This document shows positions 51,656 through 58,732 of a DNA stretch of 64,000 nucleotides, piece by piece. Position 1 is the first letter of the stretch; each line of letters begins with the position of its first letter. The stretch spans positions 8,772-72,771 of the forward strand of contig DASUTU010000153.1 in assembly GCA_036374435.1 (NCBI GenBank), given 5' to 3'. Under the pieces are notes generated by a model, which saw nothing but the letters and a program-made list of their open reading frames with translations, did no database searches and was not told the DNA's origin. Made by a program: the position numbers and the translations under genes. Origin of the DNA: CALGFI01 sp036374435 (lineage in GTDB: Bacteria > Actinomycetota > UBA4738 > HRBIN12).

Positions 51656-52282
51656 CTATCGCGGCAAGGCCATCGGTGCCGGCACCCCAACCAATGCCCG
51701 CCGCACCACCACCTCGTCCACGATCCCGTAGTCCCTGGCCTGCTCGGGCCCGAGGATGAAGTCGCGCTCGGTGTCGGTGTGGATCTCATCGACCGAGCGA
51801 CCGGTGTGTTCGGCCAGGATCTCCTCCACCCGCCGGCGCTGACGAAGGATCTCGCGGGCGTGGATCTCCAGGTCGGCCGACTGGCCCTCGATGCCGCCGT
51901 GGGGCTGGTGGAGAAGGATCCTCGAGTTCGGCAGGGCGAACCGTTTGCCGCGGGTCCCGGTGGCGAGGATCATCGCGGCCGCGGACGCCGCCTGGCCCAG
52001 GCAATACGTCGCCACGTCGGACCTCAGGAACTGCATCGTGTCGTAGATCGCGAACAGCGCCGTCGAGGCGCCGCCGGGGCTGTTGACGTACAACGCGATG
52101 TCTTTGCCGGGCTCGACCGAGTCCAAGAACAGGAGCTGGGCGACCACCGTGTTCGCGACGGCGTCGTCGATCGGCTCGCCCAGGAACACGATCCGCTCCC
52201 GGAGCAGCCGCGAGTAGATGTCGAACGCGCGCTCGCCCCGCGCATTCTCCTCGATGACCGTGGGGACCAGCGTGCCGGGCAT
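51656..52282 (-). CDS. clpP: ATP-dependent Clp protease proteolytic subunit
   Basis: 208 residues from the ATG at 52282 behind aaggagg. Catalytic triad Ser100 (GQAASAAAM), His125 (LLHQPHGG), Asp174 (TDTERDF). Normal ClpP length. It forms the barrel that degrades proteins fed by Clp ATPases. It stands alone, with no second clpP or clpX in view, and is divergent from the SRPBCC-ArsR pair. Confidence 0.95.
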   Translation of the reverse strand: MPGTLVPTVIEENARGERAFDIYSRLLRERIVFLGEPIDDAVANTVVAQLLFLDSVEPGKDIALYVNSPGGASTALFAIYDTMQFLRSDVATYCLGQAASAAAMILATGTRGKRFALPNSRILLHQPHGGIEGQSADLEIHAREILRQRRRVEEILAEHTGRSVDEIHTDTERDFILGPEQARDYGIVDEVVVRRALVGVPAPMALPR

Positions 52283-52314
52283 GGCGCCTCCTTGCGGCTG
52301 GGGCCCGGTACGAT

Positions 52315-52330
52315 GCAACCGTGCGGTTGC
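52315..52330. promoter_or_regulatory. palindromic operator 1 of the SRPBCC-ArsR pair
   Basis: GCAACCGTGCGGTTGC: a perfect 6-bp inverted repeat GCAACC/GGTTGC with four bases between. The same repeat returns 46 bp later. Likely the ArsR-type regulator's binding site (inference). Confidence 0.7.
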
Positions 52331-52360
52331 GGATCAGCCTACGACGCACGAGCCCGAAAG

Positions 52361-52376
52361 GCAACCGAACGGTTGC
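52361..52376. promoter_or_regulatory. palindromic operator 2 of the SRPBCC-ArsR pair
   Basis: GCAACCGAACGGTTGC: same half-sites and spacing as operator 1, differing only in the middle. It overlaps the proposed TTG start of the SRPBCC gene, so a bound protein could block both transcription and access to the start. Confidence 0.7.
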
Positions 52377-52735
52377 GTGATCTGGTCGAGCGCTCGGTGG
52401 TGGTGCCCGCTCCTCGGCACGAGGTGTGGCGGGCGCTGACCAGCCTGGAGCTCGCCTCGGCGTGGCTGGGCGAGGTGGTCGAGCTCGAGGCACGGGCCGG
52501 CGGTACGGTGATCGTCCGCGACGGGGACGGGACCACGCGCCGGGGGCTGGTCGAGCTGGTGGAGCCGGCCCGGTCGCTCGTCCTGCGGTGGCGCCGGCTG
52601 GCCGGCGCCGGACCGAGCCTGGAGGTCGGCGAGGCCACGCGGGTCGCGTTCGCGCTCGACGACGATCCCGGGGGCACCCGGCTCACCGTGACCGAGGAGC
52701 CGACGGCGCTGGTCGCCGTGGGAGGCGAACGGTGA
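52373..52735 (+). CDS. SRPBCC / AHSA1-like domain protein
   Basis: 120 residues from the TTG at 52373 (LRDLVERSVVV); an ATG at 52313 would put both operators inside the gene and is less likely. START-like fold pattern: ERSVVVPAPRHEVWRALTSL at the N-terminus, LVELVEPARSLVLRWRRL in the middle, and GTRLTVTEEPTAL near the end. Members bind small hydrophobic ligands in a helix-grip cavity. Such genes often pair with ArsR regulators, as here with a four-base overlap (GTGA). Ligand unknown. Confidence 0.82.
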   Translation: MRDLVERSVVVPAPRHEVWRALTSLELASAWLGEVVELEARAGGTVIVRDGDGTTRRGLVELVEPARSLVLRWRRLAGAGPSLEVGEATRVAFALDDDPGGTRLTVTEEPTALVAVGGER

Positions 52736-53052
52736 CGGGGGAGCGAAGGGTGGACGCCGTCTTCTCGGCGTTGTCGGATCCCACGCGCCGGACCGTGATC
52801 CGCACGTTGTCCGAGGGCGGTCCGAGCACCGTGACCGAGCTCGCCGCGCGGCTGCCGGTCTCGCGCCAGGCCGTGGCCAAACACCTGGACGCGCTGGAGG
52901 CGGCGGGGCTGGTCTCGGCGTCGGCCTCGGGTCGGAGCCGCCACTACCGGCTCACCCCGGGACCGATGGCCGAGGCGATGGCGTGGATGACCGACGTCGG
53001 CGCCGAGTGGGACGAGCGCCTGGAGTCGCTCCGCCGGCTGTTCGAACCCTGA
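52732..53052 (+). CDS. ArsR-family transcriptional regulator
   Basis: 106 residues from the GTG at 52732. Winged HTH: DAVFSALSDPTRRTVIRTL, TVTELAARLPVSRQAVAKHL and LVSASASGRSRHYRLTPGPM. No metal-binding cysteine motif, so it is the metal-free type usually paired with SRPBCC proteins. It probably represses its own operon through the two GCAACC-N4-GGTTGC palindromes upstream. Confidence 0.9.
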   Translation: MTGERRVDAVFSALSDPTRRTVIRTLSEGGPSTVTELAARLPVSRQAVAKHLDALEAAGLVSASASGRSRHYRLTPGPMAEAMAWMTDVGAEWDERLESLRRLFEP

Positions 53053-53059
53053 TCCGCCG

Positions 53060-53088
53060 TTGACGCACCCCACATGGGCCCGTACCGT
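53060..53088 (+). promoter_or_regulatory. nrdR promoter
   Basis: -35 TTGACG (53060-53065) and -10 TACCGT (53083-53088), exactly 17 bp apart. Transcription would start near 53095, just before the NrdR box. Confidence 0.65.
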
Positions 53089-53097
53089 GCGCCCGAG

Positions 53098-53113
53098 CCA
53101 CCACATCTAGTGC
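53098..53113. promoter_or_regulatory. NrdR box at the nrdR start region
   Basis: CCACCACATCTAGTGC, sharing ACATCTAGTG with the box ahead of nrdJ and resembling known NrdR boxes. Its place at the transcription start fits autorepression. Confidence 0.7.
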
Positions 53114-53127
53114 GGGGGTAACGGCGC

Positions 53128-53604
53128 ATGCGATGCCCGTGGTGCGGGCAATTGGAGGATCGGGTGATCGACTCGCGCCCGGCCGACGGCGGCGAGGCGA
53201 TCCGCCGACGACGCGAGTGCCGGTCGTGCGGTCGCCGGTACACGACGTTCGAGCGGGTCGAGGCGCCGGCCCTCCTGGTGGTCAAACGCGACGGCACCAG
53301 GGAACCGTGGGACCGGGCGAAGCTCCTGGCCGGCGTGCAGAAGGCGCTGGCCAACCGCCCGGTGGGCGAGGACCGCGTGCAGGCCCTGGTCGGCCGCGTC
53401 GAGTCGCGCCTGCGGCGCCGGGGGCCGGAGGTGACGTCCCAGCAGGTCGGCGTGGAGGTCCTGCAGGGGCTGCAGAAGCTCGACCAGATCGGGTATCTAC
53501 GGTTCGCCAGCGTCTACAAGGACTTCCAGGAGGTGGGCGACTTCGAGCGCGAGCTCGGCCTGCTCCTGCAGAAGAAGGAGCCGGCGAAGCGCCGGGCCAG
53601 GTAG
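53128..53604 (+). CDS. nrdR: transcriptional repressor NrdR
   Basis: 158 residues, normal length. N-terminal zinc ribbon with four cysteines (Cys3, Cys6, Cys31, Cys34: RCPWCG and CRSCGRRY), then the ATP-cone domain (VVKRDGTREPWDRAKLLAGV). NrdR senses (d)ATP and represses ribonucleotide reductase genes by binding paired boxes. It is followed by nrdJ with two such boxes. Confidence 0.96.
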   Translation: MRCPWCGQLEDRVIDSRPADGGEAIRRRRECRSCGRRYTTFERVEAPALLVVKRDGTREPWDRAKLLAGVQKALANRPVGEDRVQALVGRVESRLRRRGPEVTSQQVGVEVLQGLQKLDQIGYLRFASVYKDFQEVGDFERELGLLLQKKEPAKRRAR

Positions 53605-53617
53605 TCGGAGCGACCCA

Positions 53618-53665
53618 CCACAACATCTAGTGGTCGGCGGTCGTGCCGCCCACTAGATATCCTGG
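53618..53665. promoter_or_regulatory. paired NrdR boxes upstream of nrdJ
   Basis: Two boxes: CCACAACATCTAGTGG (53618-53633) and CCACTAGATATCCTGG (53650-53665), 32 bp from start to start, i.e. three helix turns, as usual for NrdR. The second contains TATCCT, which could be a -10; another promoter candidate is TTGACG (53674-53679) with TTGAAT (53697-53702), 17 bp spacing. Confidence 0.8.
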
Positions 53666-53764
53666 ATGCGGGCTTGACGGGAGCCGGGGCCGGGTGTTGA
53701 ATGACACCCTTGTAGTTATCCACATGTCCTTCCCCAGGTTTGGAAACAGCTACTGGAAAGGGGG

Positions 53765-56509
53765 ATGCCCGTGGCCACCAAGGAGGGGGACGTCCAGGTC
53801 ATCCGCGACGGCCTGACGTTCAAGCGGTACTTCACGCGGGACGGGGTGCACCCGTACGACGAGATCGAGTGGGAGCGCCGCGACGCGGTCATCCCGAACT
53901 TCAAGGAAGGCGGGAACGCCTTCGAGCAGCGCGACGTCGATTTCCCCGTCACCTGGTCCCAGAACGCGACGAACATCGTCGCGCAGAAGTACTTCCGCGG
54001 CCCCCTCGGCAGCCCCGAACGTGAGTCCAGCGTCCGCCAGCTCGTCGGTCGGATCGTCGACACGATCACCGGCTGGGGCAAGAAGGGCGGCTACTTCGCG
54101 AGCGACCAGGACGCTCAGGTGTTCGCGGAGGAGCTCTCCCATCTGCTCGTCCACCAGAAGGCGGCGTTCAACTCGCCGGTGTGGTTCAACCTCGGCATCC
54201 CCAACACGGCCCAGCAGTGCAGCGCGTGTTTCATCCTCGCCGTGGACGACCAGATCTCCTCGATCCTGAACTGGTACGCGGAGGAAGGGGTCATCTTCAA
54301 GGGCGGATCGGGCTCGGGCATCAACCTGTCCACGCTCCGCTCGTCCAAGGAACGGGTGAACGGAGGCGGGACCGCCAGCGGTCCGGTGTCGTTCATGCGG
54401 GGGGCCGACGCCAGCGCCGGCACGATCAAGTCCGGCGGCAAGACGCGGCGGGCCGCGAAGATGGTCATCCTCAACGCCGACCACCCCGACATCCGCGACT
54501 TCATCTGGTGCAAGGCCCTCGAGGAGCGCAAGGCGCGGGCCCTGCGCGACGCCGGATTCGACATGGACCTGGACGGCAGGGACAGCTACTCGATCCAGTA
54601 CCAGAACGCGAACAACTCGGTGCGCGTCGCCGACGAGTTCATGAAGGCGTACGAGCAGGACCAGGACTGGAAGCTCAAGGCCGTGCTCTCGGGCGAGCCG
54701 GTCGAGACGGTCCGGGCCCGGGACCTGATGCGCGAGATCGCCCAGGCTGCGTGGGAGTGCGCCGACCCCGGCATGCAGTACGACACCACGATCAACGAGT
54801 GGCACACCTGTCCGGCCAGCGGCCGGATCAACGCGAGCAACCCGTGCAGCGAATACATGCACCTGGACAACAGCGCGTGCAACCTGGCCTCGCTCAACCT
54901 GCTGAAGTTCCTCGACGCCGATGGCAACTTCGACGTGCGGGCGTTCCGCAAGGCGGTGGACATCGTGTTCACCGCGCAGGAGATCATCGTCGGCAACTCG
55001 GACTACCCGACGGAGAAGATCGGCCTGAACGCGCGGGCGTACCGCCAGCTCGGGCTGGGCTACGCGAACCTCGGCGCGCTGCTGATGGCGCGGGGCAACG
55101 CCTACGACTCGGACGGCGGGCGGGCCTGGGCCGGCGCCATCACGGCGCTCATGACCGGACAGGCCTACCGCACCAGCGCCCGGATCGCCGGGGTGATGGG
55201 CCCGTTCGAGGGCTACGCGCCGAACGCGGACGCCATGCTCCGCGTCATGCGCAAACACCGCGCGGCGGCCGACGAGATCGACGGCGACCTCGTGCCGGAG
55301 GGCCTGCTGTCGGCGGCCAAACAGTCGTGGGACGACGCGATCGCGTTCGGAGCGAAGCACGGCTACCGGAACGCGCAGGCCACCGTGCTCGCGCCCACCG
55401 GCACGATCGGGCTGATGATGGACTGCGACACCACCGGCATCGAGCCCGAGCTCGCACTGGTCAAGACGAAGAAGCTGGTCGGCGGCGGCACGATGCAGTT
55501 CGTCAACCAGACGGTGCCCCGGGCGCTCGCGCGGCTCGGCTACACGCGCGAGGAGACCGAGGACATCGTGGCCTACATCGCCGAGAACAACTCGGTGGCC
55601 GAGGCCCCGCATCTCAAGCCGGAGCACCACGAGGTGTTCCACACGGCGATGGGGGACCAGCCGATCCAGTACATGGGGCACGTCCGGATGATGGCGGCGG
55701 CCCAGCCATTCATCTCCGGCGCCATCAGCAAGACGGTCAACATGCCCGAACACGTCACGGTCGAGGAGGTCGAGCAGCTGTTCCTCGAGTCGTGGAAGCT
55801 CGGCCTGAAGGCCGTCGCGATCTACCGCGACAACTGCAAGGTGGCCCAGCCGCTCTCGGCCGACAAGAAGACGAAGGCAACCGTCGCCGAGCCCGCCGCG
55901 CTGCCGGAGCCGATGCGCAAGCGCCTGCCGCGGAGCCGGCCCTCGATCACCACGAAGTTCGAGGTGGCCGACGCCGAGGGCTACATCACGGCCAGCACGT
56001 ACCCCGACGACGGGATCGGCGAGATCTTCCTGAAGACCTCGAAGCAGGGCTCGACGCTCGCGGGGATCACCGACGCCTTCTCGATCGCCGTCTCGATCGG
56101 CCTCCAGTACGGGGTCCCGCTCGAGACCTACGTGGCGAAGTTCATCAACATGAAGTTCGAGCCGAGTGGGATGACGAACGACCCGGACATCCGGTTCGCC
56201 ACGTCGATCGTGGACTACGTGTTCCGCCGGCTGGCCCTCGACCACCTGTCGCAGGACAAGCGGGAGGGGCTCGGGATCCGCTCGATCGAGGAACGCAAGG
56301 AAACCGCGGCGTCGGAGGCGGCGGAGAAGATGAACATGCCGCCACCGCCGAAGGCGGAGGCCTCGAACCCGCGGCCGATCGAGCTCGTGCCCGGTCCGCA
56401 GGCGCAGGCCGCCGACGCGCCGCTGTGTTACGCGTGCGGCTCGAAGATGCAGCCGGCGGGAAGCTGCTACGTCTGCCCGAGCTGCGGCTCGACCAGCGGC
56501 TGCTCGTAA
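53765..56509 (+). CDS. nrdJ: adenosylcobalamin-dependent (class II) ribonucleotide reductase
   Basis: 914 residues. Barrel motifs: NTAQQCSACFILAVDDQI, GGSGSGINLSTLRSSKERVN, the active-site region NPCSEYMHLDNSACNLASLN, and LAPTGTIGLMMDCDTTGIEP. The C-terminal 30 residues hold a zinc-ribbon-like CYACGSKMQPAGSCYVC and a CS end that would carry the reducing cysteines. It makes deoxynucleotides using coenzyme B12 and works with or without oxygen. PduO in this window could supply the cofactor. Start at ATG 53765; GTG 53771 possible. Controlled by NrdR. Confidence 0.96.
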   Translation: MPVATKEGDVQVIRDGLTFKRYFTRDGVHPYDEIEWERRDAVIPNFKEGGNAFEQRDVDFPVTWSQNATNIVAQKYFRGPLGSPERESSVRQLVGRIVDTITGWGKKGGYFASDQDAQVFAEELSHLLVHQKAAFNSPVWFNLGIPNTAQQCSACFILAVDDQISSILNWYAEEGVIFKGGSGSGINLSTLRSSKERVNGGGTASGPVSFMRGADASAGTIKSGGKTRRAAKMVILNADHPDIRDFIWCKALEERKARALRDAGFDMDLDGRDSYSIQYQNANNSVRVADEFMKAYEQDQDWKLKAVLSGEPVETVRARDLMREIAQAAWECADPGMQYDTTINEWHTCPASGRINASNPCSEYMHLDNSACNLASLNLLKFLDADGNFDVRAFRKAVDIVFTAQEIIVGNSDYPTEKIGLNARAYRQLGLGYANLGALLMARGNAYDSDGGRAWAGAITALMTGQAYRTSARIAGVMGPFEGYAPNADAMLRVMRKHRAAADEIDGDLVPEGLLSAAKQSWDDAIAFGAKHGYRNAQATVLAPTGTIGLMMDCDTTGIEPELALVKTKKLVGGGTMQFVNQTVPRALARLGYTREETEDIVAYIAENNSVAEAPHLKPEHHEVFHTAMGDQPIQYMGHVRMMAAAQPFISGAISKTVNMPEHVTVEEVEQLFLESWKLGLKAVAIYRDNCKVAQPLSADKKTKATVAEPAALPEPMRKRLPRSRPSITTKFEVADAEGYITASTYPDDGIGEIFLKTSKQGSTLAGITDAFSIAVSIGLQYGVPLETYVAKFINMKFEPSGMTNDPDIRFATSIVDYVFRRLALDHLSQDKREGLGIRSIEERKETAASEAAEKMNMPPPPKAEASNPRPIELVPGPQAQAADAPLCYACGSKMQPAGSCYVCPSCGSTSGCS

Positions 56510-56513
56510 GACG

Positions 56514-56885
56514 ATGGGGTACCGGGTCACCGGCCTGCACCACGTCCAGCTGGCCATGCCGCCGGCGGAGGAGGATGCGGGGCGAACGTTCTACGGCGAG
56601 CTCCTGGGCCTGCCCGAGGTGCCGAAGCCCGAGGCCCTCGCCCCGCGGGGCGGGTTGTGGTTCCGGGAGGGCCCGATCGAGGTCCACCTGGGGGTGGAGC
56701 GCGAGGGTTTCACCCCCGCCCGCAAGGCCCACCCGGCGTTCGTGGTCGAGGGCCTGAACGAGCTCCGGACGCGCCTCGAGGACGCCGGGTACCGGACCGC
56801 GGACGACGCGCCGATCGACGGCTACCGCCGGTTCCACGTCCGGGACCCCTTCGGCAACCGTCTCGAGCTCCTCGAACCGGCGTGA
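56514..56885 (+). CDS. VOC/glyoxalase-like protein
   Basis: 123 residues, two beta-alpha-beta-beta-beta units of the VOC fold: GLHHVQLAMPPAEEDAGRTF, GLWFREGPIEVHLGV, then YRRFHVRDPFGNRLELLEP. Possible metal ligands are His10, His-containing EVHLGV and the last Glu. Substrate unknown. 4 bp after nrdJ and overlapping dut by four bases, so in the same transcript. Confidence 0.82.
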   Translation: MGYRVTGLHHVQLAMPPAEEDAGRTFYGELLGLPEVPKPEALAPRGGLWFREGPIEVHLGVEREGFTPARKAHPAFVVEGLNELRTRLEDAGYRTADDAPIDGYRRFHVRDPFGNRLELLEPA

Positions 56886-57322
56886 CCCCCTCGCTCCCGT
56901 TCACGCGGCTGGACCCGGGCGCGGTGTTGCCCGAGCGGGCTCACCCGGGGGACGCCGGGCTCGACCTTCGCTCGGCGATCGACGTCGACGTGGGGCCGGG
57001 GGAGCGGGCCATGGTGCCGACCGGCCTGTCGGTGGCGATCCCCGAGGGGCACGCGGGGCTGGTGCTGCCGAGGAGCGGCCTGGCCAGCCGGCAAGGGCTC
57101 ACGCTCGCGAACGCACCGGGACTGATCGACGCCGGGTACCGAGGCGAGGTCGTCTGCGCCGTGGTCAACCTCGACCGGAACGAGCCGGTCACGATCGCCA
57201 GAGGCGACCGGGTGGCGCAGCTCGTGATCGTGGCCGTGCCGGAGCTCGAGCCGGTCTGGGTGGAGGCGCTCCCGCCGTCCGCCCGCGGCGAGGGCGGGTT
57301 CGGCTCGACCGGGATGCAGTGA
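56882..57322 (+). CDS. dut: dUTP diphosphatase
   Basis: 146 residues from a GTG overlapping the previous stop. All five dUTPase motifs: GDAGLDLRS, LPRSGLASRQG, APGLIDAGYRGEV, RVAQLVIV and the C-terminal GEGGFGSTG. It removes dUTP and makes dUMP, which fits its place after nrdJ. Confidence 0.96.
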   Translation: MTPSLPFTRLDPGAVLPERAHPGDAGLDLRSAIDVDVGPGERAMVPTGLSVAIPEGHAGLVLPRSGLASRQGLTLANAPGLIDAGYRGEVVCAVVNLDRNEPVTIARGDRVAQLVIVAVPELEPVWVEALPPSARGEGGFGSTGMQ

Positions 57323-57867
57323 CCGTCCGGATCCGCCTCGAGGAGCCGGCCGACCGGGCGGTCTCCGTTGAGATCGAACGGTTGGCGTTCGGCTCGGACG
57401 CGGAGGCGGCGATCGTCGAAGCCGTGCGGGACGAGGACGGCTCGTTCGCCCTCGTCGCCGAGGAGGACGGCATCGTGGTCGGGCATATGCAGTTCAGCCG
57501 CGCCTGGGTGGGCGATGTCCCCGTCCTCGCGCTGGGCCCGATCGGCGTCCTGCCGGACCGGCAGGGGAGTGGGATCGGCTCCGCGTTGATGCGCGCGGGG
57601 CTGGACGAGGCGCGGGCACGCCGGGAAGCGGCGGTCGTCCTGTTCGGCGACCCGGCGTTCTATCAACGGTTCGGGTTCGAGCCCGGGATCAAGTTCGGGC
57701 TGCCGAACCCCTATACGGGCATGTCGATGCCTGACGGGGAGGTCGTCGTGGAGGAGAACTTCCTGCTCGCGCCGCTGGACGAACGGGCGCGATCGCTGTC
57801 GGGGGCGGTCCGCTGGCATCCGGCGCTGGCCAACGCGCCGGTTGAAGGCGGGGGTCCGGCTCTCTAG
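57319..57867 (+). CDS. GNAT N-acetyltransferase (YhbS-like)
   Basis: 182 residues from a GTG overlapping the dut stop. Acetyl-CoA loop LPDRQGSGIGSALMRAGL and LFGDPAFYQRFGFEPG, as in the YhbS group. Substrate unknown. Last gene of the nrdJ-VOC-dut-GNAT transcript, 16 bp before the tRNA gene and the island. Confidence 0.88.
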   Translation: MTVRIRLEEPADRAVSVEIERLAFGSDAEAAIVEAVRDEDGSFALVAEEDGIVVGHMQFSRAWVGDVPVLALGPIGVLPDRQGSGIGSALMRAGLDEARARREAAVVLFGDPAFYQRFGFEPGIKFGLPNPYTGMSMPDGEVVVEENFLLAPLDERARSLSGAVRWHPALANAPVEGGGPAL

Positions 57868-57883
57868 ACTCGATGGGCACAAC

Positions 57884-57959
<76 letters not shown>

Positions 57960-57990
57960 GGAGAACTGCCTCTGACCAGCGGCAATGCGA

Positions 57991-58017
57991 AGGCCCCCGG
58001 ACTGGGGGCCTTTCTTT
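57991..58017 (+). terminator. terminator after tRNA-Gly
   Basis: Stem AGGCCCCC / GGGGGCCT with loop GGACT, followed by TTCTTT. A clear intrinsic terminator for the tRNA transcript; it lies inside the island, so it came with the element or was kept at its end. Confidence 0.85.
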
Positions 58018-58050
58018 GCGGGCCGATCCACCAACGAAAGACCAACGAAA
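58018..58050 (+). repeat. left arm-type repeat of the island
   Basis: Begins GCGGGCCGATCC and contains two ACCAACGAA motifs at 58030 and 58041 (period 11). Nearly the same sequence in the same direction is at 63811-63844. Confidence 0.75.
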
Positions 58051-58320
58051 CGTCTGACGGCTCGGCGTCCGGACCGTGGCCACGAGCGTTCCTGAGCGGC
58101 ACGATCCCAGCGCCAGTCCTTGCCGGGGGCTGTGGTCGCGCCAGTCTTGCGGCCGTCGGGGTCGGAGCAGGGCATCGGTCATCCTCCGTGCAAGAGAGCG
58201 GGGGTCGAGAGCGCGTCGGTGCGAGTCGATAGCAGGCTCCCGTCTTCGCCGATCTCGATCGAGGCGTGCTGTTCGCCCAGGGGGCGGGACGCACTTCGTC
58301 GGGTCGAGGCGGTTGCAGGA
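58051..58320. other. stretch without a recognisable gene
   Basis: 270 bp of island sequence. No ORF with family similarity, no hairpin with a T run. May be the lost 5' part of the RTX gene that follows. Confidence 0.4.
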
Positions 58321-58732
58321 AGCGAGGGCGACGACGTTCTCGGATGCAGACAACGACCTGTTCGGGTAAGGCGGGGATGACGTCCTCATCGGTCGGGACG
58401 CCCAAGCGTCGACGCGCTCGCCTCCATCGAGGCCGTCGGCAGAACGATCTTCGATGACGTGCTGCTGGGTGCTGGTGACAACCTCCTGGTCGGCTACGGG
58501 GGGAGTGACTCGATCTCCGGAGGTGCCGGGGACGATCTGCTCGATGGAGACACGTTCGTGTTGGGCGTTCCGTTCGACCTCGATGGGAACGACGACCTCA
58601 TCGGGGGGGCGGGTACGGACACCTGCCTCGGCGGGGAGATGCCGAGCGAATGCGAGAACCTCGAGCTGGCGAGCAGCGTTGCCGTGAGTGGCCCGACGGC
58701 ACCCGGCTCGATGTATCTCGAGAGCTTGTCTC
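58321..58732 (+). pseudogene. decayed RTX calcium-binding repeat gene
   Basis: Short RTX-type pieces appear in changing frames: SEGDDVLG (58321, frame 1), ADNDLFG then a TAA (58346-58369, frame 2), GGDDVLIGRD (58370, frame 2), and FDDVLLGAGDNLLVGYGG (58450, frame 1) followed by SDSISGGAGDDLLDGD and a GGAGTDTCLGGE unit. That is at least two frameshifts and one stop. GGxGxD repeats bind calcium in secreted proteins. The intact last part ends in CENLEL and runs into the end of the converging SARP gene without its own stop. Confidence 0.75.

Noticed and set aside
52309..52323. TACGAT box with a GTG 6 bp downstream as a leaderless start for the SRPBCC gene
   Set aside because: That GTG is out of frame with the SRPBCC domain.
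53604..53764. Possible cobalamin riboswitch before nrdJ
   Set aside because: The region is about 160 bp and is taken up by NrdR boxes and promoter elements; I see no B12-box-like conserved core.
53750..56557. 935-codon open frame on the minus strand opposite nrdJ
   Set aside because: In very GC-rich DNA the antisense of a gene often stays open; it has Arg/His/Asp/Val-rich composition and no domain, while nrdJ has all motifs.
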